NCBI GenBank assembly: GCA_946800325.1
Contig: OX326959.1
Coordinates: forward strand, 40,042,908-40,106,907
Length of the DNA: 64,000 nucleotides
Origin: Luzula sylvatica
Lineage: Eukaryota > Streptophyta > Magnoliopsida > Poales > Juncaceae
Direction of reading: 5' to 3'
Part shown: positions 1-8,408 of the stretch, in pieces
How the letters are laid out: every line of letters begins with the position of its first letter
How positions within the stretch are numbered: the stretch's first letter is position 1
Notes under the pieces: generated by a model
Told to the model about the DNA's origin: nothing
The model's input: the letters and a program-made list of their open reading frames with translations, nothing else
The model's database searches: none
Position numbers and translations under genes: made by a program

Positions 1-34
1 TGAGATTCTTATTGTTATAATTTTTACAAAAATA

Positions 35-50
35 AATAATAATAATAATA
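35..50 (+). repeat. AAT microsatellite
   Basis: About five AAT units in U1-U5 (also near 8650, 17264, 25884, 34502). In U7 and U8 (near 47181 and 55701) there are two more units. A simple length polymorphism that marks B units. Confidence 0.75.
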
Positions 51-395
51 CTTACAAATTCTACTATGCAAATAAAATTCCTCAAAATCTATTATGTAAA
101 TTTATATATATTTACATTGTATTTTCTTACATAATATATTTACATATAGAAATTAAGAAAAACTGTATATACGAACTATGCTAACATGGATGCAAAAATA
201 AAGAAAAAATTGAAATAAATATATTTGATAGGTTTAGAAAATTAAGTTTCTAAAAATAATACTAATATATGTTGTATGTTTTGTAATATTACATATTAAA
301 TTATTAGTATTCCTTATATAGGTTTTCTAAGAATGTTTAAAACATGATATAAAATAATGACACAGAATATATGTTGCGCGAATACTTCAAAAATC

Positions 396-543
396 GAGCC
401 GTATCATATCGGATGCAGTATCGGATACCCATACTCGTCGGATAATCGTGGGACACATATCGGATAATCCATGTGGCGTATCCGAACATTTTATTTCAAA
501 ACAATAGCGGATACTTCTCGGATACGTATACAAAAATGTATCG
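396..543. repeat. CGGATA-motif cluster (U1)
   Basis: At least six close copies of (T/A)TCGGATA or its complement in about 150 bp (ATCGGATGC, TATCGGATAC, GTCGGATAAT, TATCGGATAATC, GTATCCGA, TCTCGGATACG). Such dense short repeats resemble the subterminal repeats of some plant DNA transposons, but no terminal repeats were found. Equivalents: 9011-9158, 17625-17772, 26245-26392, 34863-35010, 47548-47716, 56068-56236. U6 lost this part. Confidence 0.6.
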
Positions 544-1418
544 AAAAATAAAAAATAAAAATATGAAATCTATAAAAATAAGTTATACATATAATTAAAT
601 AGCTAATAAAATAAATATTTACTTAATAAGAAGATATTTCTGTAAAAACAAACTTTTAGGATATACTTTCTGTTTGATTAATGTTAGATAAATTTCCATG
701 GAATTTTTTTCTAATAATTATATAACATGATATTTTTCATATGCTAATTATCTTTTGTATGCACGTAGTTCATACACAAAATTATTTGAAACGTATGATT
801 GGTATTGAATGTATGCAACTGGTGCATGATGATGTAGACAAAGACCCTCTGAAATTTCATCTTAATAATTTTGACACACAATCTAATCTAATATCAATTT
901 ATAAAGGAACTTTGAATAACCTTATCAGTTTTCATTTATTTTCTAAAACTTTTTGACTGATAAATTATTTACAAAATCCCCAAAATTTTAGCCATTCAAT
1001 ATAACTTAGTGTGCATACTGTTACAAACCCTGCTAAAAAATATTCCTCGGGTCATACATAGAGGATAGAATACAATGAAGGGAAGAGATGAGGCCTTTTA
1101 AAGAAAAATATAAATCAATTCAAACAAACATTTGAAAATAAAAAATAATATGCAGTCAAATAACAACATTGTGCACAAAAAACTAGATAAAAATATATAA
1201 TGTCCAATAAAAATAATAATACAGCTAACAAACATAAAATAAAAAGTCCTAAATGATAATTAGGAAGTTAATTAATGATGTGATTTCCTGCAAAAAAAAC
1301 AACAAATTTGAAATGAATTAGATTTAGAAGAGAAAGGTGACAATATGGATTTAGAAGGAAAATGTGACTTGAAAGAAATGGTAATGTGTAATAGGGTTAG
1401 GATTTCACACAAAAAAAT
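544..1418. other. AT-rich stretch, no supported gene (U1)
   Basis: Between the CGGATA cluster and the gene's 3' end I see only AT-rich DNA. A 71-codon ORF at 741-956 (plus strand) is open in all units but has low GC, no splice or promoter context and no recognisable sequence. The part closest to 1419 would hold the 3' untranslated region of the minus-strand gene. The same holds for the equivalent stretch of each unit. Confidence 0.6.
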
Positions 1419-3070
1419 TTAGAATTTGGATTTTGGAATAATATTAATTTGATAAAAAAAAAAAATGTACCGGCTCTCACGTTCCGGTTTTTGGCTCTCA
1501 TCAGATAAAAGAAGAGCCAAACCAGCTCTCACGCTCCGGTTCGACTGAGCGGGCCCTCCAATACGAGCCGATCGCTCTGCCGCGTCACGATTCGATCGCT
1601 CTTGGGCAAGAAGCCTCTCGAACTCAAGCCTGCGAAATAACATGCAAAATAACAATAAATTAAGTATATCTAACTCATATACATAGAGTTGAATATAAAC
1701 ATTTATTATGAGTTCACCTCTCGGCCTGGAACTGACTCGCCATATTCGAGAGCAGAAGTCTGAGCGAGGCTGCCTCCAGCGCGGCATGCTGCTGGGCCTC
1801 GTGAGTGTCTCGGCGTTCCCTCGCCAACATGACTTCCACGGCAGCCCTAGCCGATTGCTCTTCGGCGAGGAGGTCCTGGGCCTCAAGCGTGAGCAAGCCC
1901 GTCTCCTCCATGGCACGCTGCTCGGCCTCATGCCGGTCTCGGCGTTCCCTCGCGAGCGTGACTTCAACGGCAACCCTAGCCGATTGCTCGCTGGCGAGGC
2001 GGCCCTGGGCCTCAAGCCTGAGCAAGTCCGTCTCCTGCACGACACGCTGCTCGGCCTCTTGACGGTCTCGGCGTTCAGTCGCCAGGGTGAGTTCCACCAC
2101 AGCCCTAGACAATTGCTCGTGGGCTAGGAGGGCCTGGACCTCAAGCCTGGTCAAATCAAACAAAACCAGAACATAATAAATATATGATTGATCAATTGAA
2201 AAGAAAATGAAAAATAAAGAATAAGATGAAGACATACCTCTCTCGGCGCTCTGCCTCCAACTGTCCAGCGAGCAACTGGGTCTGCTCCTCAGCCTCCATC
2301 CTAGCGAGCTGCTCCTCTGCCAACCGAATCGGAAGGTCGTCGATCCTAGAGACAAGGCCAAAAAAGAATATTCTTTTAATGGAATCATTTTGTTTAATTA
2401 ACTAGAACTATACAATATTAACGGATCCATTGAACTAAGAATATAATTAACCTGTCAGATTGGCCAACAACATTGACCTCTTGAAATGTCTGAGAAGCCT
2501 CGGCTCTCAAATTCACAGCAAATCCCCATAAACCTAAAATTTCATACAAATGATCAATCAATCGACCTTTAAAATCATAACTTCAAAAAATAACGAGAGA
2601 TAGAAATTAGAAAGTACTCTGGAGAAGTCTCGGAGGCAAGAGAGCCGCTCTAAAAGCCGTTAGCCCCCAGAGCAGCACGTATGCGATCCCCAACACGGCG
2701 TAACCCCTCAAAAGGGTAAACACAGTGAAAGGTCTCACTGCAAAAACCTCTGCAAACAAACATAAAAATACAACAAAGTCACGCGAGAACAAAATACTAA
2801 TAATTTTATCAATATAAGAAAAACTAATTAATCCAAAAAAAATATAAGGAAAAGTAGACCTTCTGAACACCTCAAGATCGAGGCGAACGGCATGGATGCC
2901 ACCTCGTATCGTATGGTCCAGATGGACCGCACAAGAAGACCAAGCATCCATGTCCGAAGCTTGATCACCACGCTAAACTGTGGCTGTGGCAAAAGCTCCG
3001 AGAGGAAGACTAATGTGAGAAAAACATATGAAAGCACCAACTCTACGTGAATGTGAAAGAGGGTAGCCAT
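1419..3070 (-). CDS. TM plus coiled-coil protein, six exons (U1 copy)
   Basis: Exons in transcript order: 3070-2860, 2749-2618, 2533-2452, 2345-2238, 2146-1718, 1629-1419. All introns are GT...AG (e.g. GTATGT...TTGACCAG before exon 5), and exon phases keep one frame open from ATGGCTACC to the stop, about 390 aa. Residues about 8-28 and about 80-105 are hydrophobic and could be membrane segments. From about residue 142 onward the chain is rich in Ala, Glu, Arg, Gln and Leu, as in a long coiled coil. Exon 5 holds three 43-residue repeats containing EQSAR and LARERRD. Exons are GC-richer than the surroundings. The start is the first in-frame ATG after the CT-rich leader. An extra T near 1490 shifts the last 20 or so residues compared with other units. 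Family not recognised; expression unproven, and a decayed or transposon-captured gene is possible. Confidence 0.55.
1759..2145 (-). repeat. Three in-frame 129-bp repeats in exon 5 (U1)
   Basis: CCTCAAG recurs at 1881, 2010 and 2139, exactly 129 bp apart, and the intervening sequence is alike, giving repeats 2017-2145, 1888-2016 and 1759-1887. Each encodes 43 residues, that is six heptads plus one residue, with core words such as LEAQ, EQSAR, VAVEV, LARERRD and HEAEQ. Equivalent blocks: 10374-10760, 18986-19372, 27606-27992, 36226-36612, 48898-49284, 57419-57805. The one-residue skip per repeat would add a regular phase shift to a coiled coil. Confidence 0.9.
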
Positions 3071-3187
3071 GAGAGAAAGAGAGAGAGATATTGAGAGACA
3101 GAGAGAGAGAGATTGAGAGACAGAGAGAAACAAACTTAATTTCAAATAAATCGTACGAAAGAAACATTGATCTCAGATGTTTATATA
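3071..3187 (-). promoter_or_regulatory. Core promoter and CT-rich leader of the coiled-coil gene
   Basis: On the minus strand TATATAAA lies at 3187-3180, about 110 bp before the ATG at 3070. A start site would be expected near 3150. The predicted leader is a CT-repeat (GA on the plus strand, about 3071-3126) ending directly at ATGGCT, a layout common in plant 5' leaders. An upstream ATG at 3167-3165 lies between the TATA box and the expected start site, so it should not be transcribed. Matching TATA boxes: 11795-11802, 20407-20414, 29027-29034, 37647-37654, 41805-41812, 50325-50332, 58846-58853. B units have one GA less in the second GA run. Confidence 0.55.
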
Positions 3188-3470
3188 CAATAAAAACATA
3201 GTTGGCCCCCAAACTAAAAGTGACCCTCTTGATGACATGGCACAATAAGTGTAAATGAATTGGTTCTTTTTAATTTATTCCGATAACGATTTAAATTAAT
3301 TGGCCATTCAATTGAATTGACGTGTTAAGTAACATTTGTTAAAAATTAGCTAATAATAGCCTATTTCGTCAAGATCATCTAACGAAATCAAAACAATAAT
3401 TGAATCCAAATTCAGAAAATTTAAAACCATTTAATTCACAGAATTAAAAAAAAAAAAAATAGGTCCTCAC

Positions 3471-3537
3471 CGTTATAAAACTTGTTCAATGCAAAACCAG
3501 AAGAGACATGAAGGTAACGCGAAATCATGCACTACAC
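3471..3537 (-). other. Short exon-like piece after the 150-nt exon
   Basis: Minus-strand acceptor TTTTGAAG| at 3537 and donor AACG|GTGAGG at 3471 bound 67 nt of mixed composition inside AT-rich DNA. Joined to the 150-nt exon the frame reads a few residues (RCSA) to a TGA, which would make it a terminal exon. In another phase it reads VVHDFALPSCLFWFC. The phase conflict suggests a degraded gene or a mis-set border. The piece is present in all eight units. Confidence 0.25.
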
Positions 3538-3708
3538 CTTCAAAATAAAATCAGAATAAATTTGTAAAACTTTCCTCTATTTTTACATTTTTATAAATGT
3601 CAACTATACCCCTGCCGACTTAATCGATCAGGCATGTTCGAGCAAGGCAAAAATAACTGTAATAATTTTGAATGCTGAAAAAAGTAAAAATAAAATAAAA
3701 ACAATTAC

Positions 3709-3858
3709 CTTCTTGTGCATATGTTTACAACAACAAATGATTCCGTCACTTGGAGAATCTCTGGAAAAACTCTTGCATACTTCGACTGGGCCCACACGCT
3801 CTGGAAAACCTTCACATTAATGCTTCTGTTTGCTTGGAGACGAATGTCTAATGCATAC
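3709..3858 (-). CDS. Clean 150-nt internal exon of an unrecognised gene (U1)
   Basis: Acceptor TTTGTAAAG| at 3858 and donor AGAAG|GTAATTG at 3709 enclose 150 nt with a single open frame (phase 2 in, phase 2 out), encoding 49 residues that include YALDIRLQ, KVFQSVWAQ and VFPEILQVTESF. The composition is that of a normal globular protein. I do not recognise the family. Equivalent exons: 12324-12473, 20946-21095, 29566-29715, 38175-38324, 42338-42487, 50858-51007, 59380-59529. All eight are open. B units change Tyr to Asp and Arg to Lys without breaking the frame. It lies between an ATG-bearing 5' region (4192) and a short exon-like piece (3537-3471). Confidence 0.45.
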
Positions 3859-4045
3859 CTTTACAAATAAATTACGACTATTAAGGATGAGATATGTCGA
3901 GAATATGTTTAATCAAAGACCGGAGAGAGAAAAATCCCCAAACTGGCAGAATATCAAAATTTGAACATGAATATAACAAATCATAACTCCGAACATGAAA
4001 AAGCCCGCGTCGCTGTTCGTGTACCCAGCAGCGTCGCCGTTGGTG

Positions 4046-4339
4046 TAGGGTTTGGTGTCAACTCTATTGTCTCTTATTTTTTTTCTTTGTCGAGCGGGAA
4101 TGAGAGAGGGAATGAGGAGAACGAAGGGCGCTTTCTATTAGGTTTCTGCTGTTAGGTTTAGGTCTAAAACTCGAGTTGAAAAGGGTGGCCATGGTGAGAT
4201 AGATCTAAAGCTCGAGGAGTCGAGGGTAAGTAGAGACAGAATGGAAACAAGCGAGCAAAGGGAAGGGGAAGAAGGTTCAAGAAGATTAGGGTGATAATCA
4301 TGTGTAGTCTGTAGTGTAGGTTGCATATAATTAGGGCCC
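4046..4339 (-). promoter_or_regulatory. 5' region of a second gene-like unit: GGGCCC, TATA-like, ATG
   Basis: On the minus strand GGGCCC (4339-4334) is followed by TTATATGC (about 4330-4323), then a pyrimidine-rich stretch with ACCCTAATC, and ACCATGGCC at 4192, a very good plant start context. The ATG opens 42 codons (MATLFNSSFRPKPNS...) to a TAG at 4066-4064. A telo-box core AAACCCTA lies at 4053-4046. GGCCC and telo-box elements are typical of plant housekeeping promoters. No good splice donor links this ORF to the 150-nt exon, so the gene may be broken. Equivalent ATGs: 12807, 21428, 30048, 38658, 42820, 51340, 59862. Confidence 0.35.
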
Positions 4340-4799
4340 TAGTAAAAAGTTTTTATTTTTTTCGGCTTTTGCAATCCTGTGACATATAGAGTAACCCCAA
4401 AAAGATATTAAAAGAGTGCAATTTTCAAATGATTAAATGGGAAAATATGTTTTAGAAGTAGGGTGAAATTCTTTTTTCAAAAAAAATTCAAAAAAAAATA
4501 TAATAATAATGATACTTTTTTTTTTTTTGTTAGCTCGAAATAAATACTTTTTCAAAAATTGAGATGTTTAATCTGAATATATGATAATTTAATTTTTTTT
4601 TTTAATACATAATAACTTCTTTTTATTATATGATACATATTCATACTTAATTATTTTGTATGTTATGACTCCCATTATAATATAATGCACAAACCAATCA
4701 TTATTGTTCCATATTGCTGACTGTTGAAAGTTTTTTATAATATTGAAAATCATAAATGTAAAAACAAGACAATTAAAGTAAAAAAAAATAAAAAAATAC

Positions 4800-5029
4800 T
4801 TCCTGGAAACATTACAAATTTGTCATGAGTACGAAGATACCTCCCCACTTTCTGAAAAAGTGGTCTAGAAATAAAAATAAAATCATAAACTTAAATCTTC
4901 TACAAAATAAAATAAAATAAACATATGCCATTCTAGGGCAAAGCATGTATAGAACGGTCATGAAATAACGAACATAAACTTTGTTGGACGTTAAAATCCT
5001 ATCCAACCAAAACTGCTTTGTCCCAATTC
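4800..5029 (-). pseudogene. Two exon-like pieces of an unrecognised gene (U1)
   Basis: Piece one (5029-4923) follows TTTGTTAG| and reads IGTKQFWLDRILTSNKVYV onward for 35 codons. Piece two (4864-4800) follows TTATTTCTAG| and ends at GGAA|GTATTT, with RYLRTHDKFVMFPG in one frame. The phases of the two pieces do not agree when joined directly. In U6-U8 the first acceptor AG has become TG (e.g. near 43653), so piece one could no longer be spliced there. Best read as remnants of a gene. Equivalent regions: 13415-13644, 22036-22265, 30653-30882, 39260-39489, 43425-43654, 51944-52173, 60466-60695. Confidence 0.25.
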
Positions 5030-5400
5030 CTAACAAATTAATCACCAAAAAAAAATTGATTTTATTTGAAGAAAGACACTTCCATAATTAAGAGTGCATT
5101 TCGTTTCAACTTTCGGCGAAGCGAACTTTTATATAACCGGCTATTCCTCAAGAACTAAAACTCTCGTATGAGTGAAACACCGGTATATAATGAAATAGAA
5201 AAAAAAAACAAAAAATAACAACGAGCAATTCTGCATGTAACCCGTTTTGAAACGAAAATTCAAAAAATAACTTCTTTTTTGAAAATATTCGAGAAATAAT
5301 TCATAACTGGTTTTTAAACTTCGGTGATACCGGACATTAAAATCCCGCCGGTCAAAAATTGTATACTGTAGAATTTTAATTCAAAAGATGATATATTTCC
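5030..5400. other. Intervening stretch without a gene (U1)
   Basis: Mixed composition between the exon-like pieces and the fold-back pair. It holds TATATAACCGGC (near 5131) and ACCGGTATATAA (near 5178), a partial inverted pair, and a poly-A run that varies in length between units. No ORF, RNA gene or clear repeat was recognised. Confidence 0.4.
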
Positions 5401-6255
5401 TCAAATTTTACCATAAATCTAACTAGTATATTTAATTAAAATTAAAACTAATACATGTTGGCTGTTAAATAAATACATAATTAATATTTATTCGAATTCA
5501 TAAATTTGAATAAATTTAATTGAATATTTAATTATATGTTTTAATTATTACGTTAATTAAATGTAATAGTTCAATAACGAATAATTCGGCACGTACATTT
5601 TGGAGGAGAGTAATTTTTTCATTTTCTTAATATCTCACGCATCCCAAAAAATATATACAAAATTTTTATTTTACTCCAAAATGTACCCGTCGAATTCTCC
5701 ATTATTTAACTATTACTTTTAATTAACGTGATAATTAAGATACATAATTTAAAATTCATTAAAATTTATTAAAATTTATGAATTCGAATAATTATTCATT
5801 AAATATTAAGTTAACAACTAACATGTATTAGTTATCATTTTAATTAAATGTACTAATTAGAACATAGCGAATGTTATGGTAAATTTGGATAATCCCAGTT
5901 AATGTATTTAATTAAAATGATATATGTATTTAATTTCATAAATTTGAATACATTTGAATGAATATTTAATTATACGTATTAATTATCATGATAATTAAAT
6001 ATAATTGTTCAATAATGGAGAATTCGGCTGATATATTTTGGAGTGCAATAAAATTTAATATTTTTTTTAAAACGAGGGACCAACAGTAAAGAAAAAAACT
6101 ATTCTCTTCCAAAATGTACCCGCATAATTCTCCTTTATAGATCAATTACATTTAATTAACGTGATAATTAAATTGTATAATTAAATATTCAGTAAAATTT
6201 ATTCAAATTTATGAATTCGAATCAATATTAATTATGTATTAAGTTAACAGCCAAC
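5401..6255. mobile_element. Two adjacent fold-back elements (MITE-like), U1
   Basis: 5401-5612 is an imperfect inverted copy of 5668-5888 (arms over 200 bp, loop about 55 bp). 5899-6060 is an imperfect inverted copy of 6105-6250 (loop about 45 bp). All four arms belong to one family, sharing GAATTCATAAATTTGAAT, TTAATTAACGT and a CCAAAATGTAC core beside each loop. The outer ends carry a perfect 12-bp inverted pair, GTTGGCTGTTAA at 5457 and TTAACAGCCAAC at 6244. There is no transposase. Non-autonomous fold-back or MITE-type elements are the likeliest origin; no target-site duplication was identified. Confidence 0.7.
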
Positions 6256-6869
6256 CCGTGTGTACCAACCCGTGTGTACCAAAAAACTGTCAAAATGCAG
6301 ATTTCAGTCGAGATCCGTCATCACGCACCATAAGGTCCGCCACGACAGACAAAAGCCAAATAACCCGTGGAGCTTTCACGCACAATTCCGTCACGACGGA
6401 CGCACTGTCCGTTGCAACGGAAATGTCCGTGATGACGCAACTTGTGGTCTGTAATCACGGACCACTATATGCTGAAAATAGTCTTAAGTCCACAATTGTT
6501 GCAGAATTTGTACACTATCTCTGTCATGACGAACCATATGATATGTCACTGTTACATAATTTGTACACTAGCCCCTGCAAGTTTCACGCATACTTCCGTT
6601 GTCATACACACCATGTGGTCCGTAATGACGGACCATTGTGTGAATGCTGAATTTGGTAAGTCCACAATCATTGTGGACTCCATACACTAGATCCGTCGGG
6701 ATGCATCATATGGTCCGTCATGACGGGCTGGGTATCGAAGCCCAATTCCGCACAATCATATTCTGCATTCATCCCTCTTCTCGAACGCGTACGTTCGTGT
6801 GTTCTTGTACGTATTATTTTACCGTTGATGCAAAACTGTATTTCCTCCAGCTTATTGGTTTGTTAGGTT
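6256..6869. repeat. Palindrome-rich CCGT/ACGG segment (U1)
   Basis: This GC-richer segment starts with two copies of a 14-bp repeat (CCAACCCGTGTGTA) just outside the fold-back pair. It then carries many short palindromic words of the form CCGTnAnnACGG, for example CCGTCACGACGG, GGTCCGTAATGACGGACC and CCGTCATGACGGG, plus GTCCACAATCATTGTGGAC and the hairpin CGAACGCGTACGTTCG. No convincing ORF. It may be a diverged transposable-element fragment; I cannot assign a family. Equivalents: 14871-15484, 23491-24104, 32109-32722, 40715-41264 (cut by the junction), 44788-45401, 53308-53921, 61830-62443. Confidence 0.6.
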
Positions 6870-7018
6870 AGTATTTAATTTCTCGGTCTTTATAACCTAG
6901 ATTCAGTTTCCCTCTTGTTTGGTTCACGGTTTGTTGTACTAGTATTCAATAATTTCTAGAATTTGTTAACCTCAAGATCATCCAGTAAAGAATTGTATAT
7001 GATGTCTCCAAAACTCAC

Positions 7019-7180
7019 CCTAGCACCTTAATTTGGTGGAAATATGAGGTTAGATGAGCCACGTCTCGAGCCTATTGTCCCATCGTGTCACGAGCCGAGC
7101 GCTCTGTCACGTCCTGAGCCGATAGCGCCTCCGCAGCCCGAGCCAATCGCTCTTGGGCAAGAAACGCCACAACCTCAAGC
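7019..7180 (-). pseudogene. Lone coiled-coil exon, interrupted by TAG (U1)
   Basis: On the minus strand TTTTTTTAG|GCTTGAGG opens a 162-nt exon that ends at CTAGG|GTGAGT, a strong donor. It begins in the same way and same phase as exons 5 and 6 of the six-exon gene (G CTT GAG) and encodes FLAQERLAR, similar to exon 6 (LLAQERS). Phase is 2 in and 2 out. A TAG at 7072-7074 breaks the frame here. It lies about 2.9 kb downstream of the U2 gene on the same strand, so it may be an alternative 3' exon of that gene or a leftover from exon duplication. Confidence 0.45.
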
Positions 7181-8086
7181 CTAAAAAAATATAGATTAAT
7201 TATAAACTCAGATTCTTATACCTTTCTATAAAGCTTAGATTTAAGGGAATATATTTTGTCTTCATGACTCATATTTTTCATCCTCTATGAGTACTTCGAG
7301 TAGGGTTATTTGAAGTAATTAACAATTCAATTAACAAATAAAAACAAGTTGACTATTAATTTAAACGTACCCATATGATTACATACTAATTAATCACTAA
7401 TCCATTTTTACATATAAATTTGGTGTTAATTGAGTTTCTAAAAAGTTTCACTAACCATTCTCGAAATACAAATAGAGAATGGAAGAGAGGATTTAAGGCA
7501 ACATGCATAGTATATGTACTCGTAACCTAATATAAACCTATATATGAATTTTGCCATAGACATATTATTCGGTTTTCATCGGTATCTTAAAAATTGATAT
7601 TGTTGTTTCGGACCATATTGTTCTACAAAAAAAAATCATAATAAAACAATATAATTTCTATCTTTTTTACAAGCCCTTATGTACATATCTCTACCCTCGC
7701 CAGAAAAGTATTCGCGTCAATCACCAAAAAGTATTATCGACTTGTTTATTAAGAAAAAACAAATATGTAACCACCACAAATTTTATTCGCAAATACTCGC
7801 GCTACGCGGCGAACTTGTAAATTATGTTTTTCATTGTAATACAAATTACACACTTGTATGATAATATTAATAATATCACCTTGAAATAAAGTTATTTGAA
7901 TTAATTTATCTATGATTATTCGTATTTTTACAATTATTTTACTTTATAATAACAAAAAAATCTCATTTTTGAATTAAACAAATAATTATAGTTTTATTGT
8001 GTAATTATAGAATAATATATAGGGCATAAAACATAATATAATTTTACTAAAAACATACCAACAAATATTATATCATTGTTCACAAT
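7181..8086. other. AT-rich stretch, no supported gene (U1)
   Basis: Very AT-rich, with homopolymer runs and short degenerate repeats. A 60-codon ORF at 7679-7861 loses its ATG in U6 and U7 (ATA near 46211 and 54731), so it is not maintained. It contains one small GC-richer island, CTCGCGCTACGCGGCG near 7797, with no further sign of function. Confidence 0.55.
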
Positions 8087-8408
8087 ATTTCATATTTCAT
8101 ATATATTAAAATAATGAATCATACAACATATGTACTAACAAATTTTTAATTATATAGTAGTAATAATTTTCATTGATTCAAAATGCAATGGAAAATGTAA
8201 GATAATATAAAACTAATAGTGAAAGTAATTTAATAAATAATACCAAAATTTCATATTTCATATAATTTTAAAATAATGAATCATACAACATATGTAGTAA
8301 CAAATTAATAATTATATAGTAGTAATAATTTTCATTGATTCAAAATGCAATGAAAAATATAAGATAAGATAAAACTAATAGTGAAAGCATTTTAATAAAT
8401 AATATCAA
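8087..8408. repeat. 161-bp tandem duplication in AT-rich tail (U1)
   Basis: ATTTCATATTTCATATA starts at 8087 and again at 8248. The following 161 bp (AATGAATCATACAACATATGTA..., TAGTAGTAATAATTTTCATTG...) are repeated with about a dozen differences. No coding potential. Equivalents: 16701-17022, 25321-25642, 33939-34260, 46618-46939, 55138-55459, 63662-63983. Confidence 0.85.

Noticed and set aside
741..956. 71-codon plus-strand ORF conserved in all complete units
   Set aside because: AT-rich, no promoter, splice or similarity support. Conservation is explained by the young age of the array.
1708..2127. 139-codon plus-strand ORF opposite the coiled-coil exon, open in all units
   Set aside because: It lies wholly on the antisense strand of exon 5. 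Several unit-to-unit changes are silent in the minus frame but change residues here. It arises from the GC-rich 129-bp repeats lacking stop codons.
2607..2951. Alternative minus-strand reading MDAWSSCAVHLDH... through exons 1 and 2
   Set aside because: This ORF crosses a splice junction by reading through the intron. When spliced, its frame stops in exon 2, while the MATLF frame stays open across all six exons.
3071..3145. N-terminal extension of the coiled-coil gene into a Ser/Leu-rich stretch
   Set aside because: It comes from translating the CT microsatellite and has no ATG. The first in-frame ATG is at 3070.
4138..4326. 62-codon minus-strand ORF beginning MQPTLQTTHDY
   Set aside because: Overlaps the pyrimidine-rich leader in another frame and lies upstream of the better ATG at 4192.
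6258..6650. 130-codon plus-strand ORF and three overlapping ORFs in the palindrome-rich segment
   Set aside because: Overlapping ORFs in several frames with Cys/His/Thr-rich, repeat-derived sequence; no domain and no exon borders. They reflect the repeats, not a gene.
7679..7861. 60-codon plus-strand ORF
   Set aside because: Its start codon is lost in U6 and U7, and nothing in the sequence suggests a protein.
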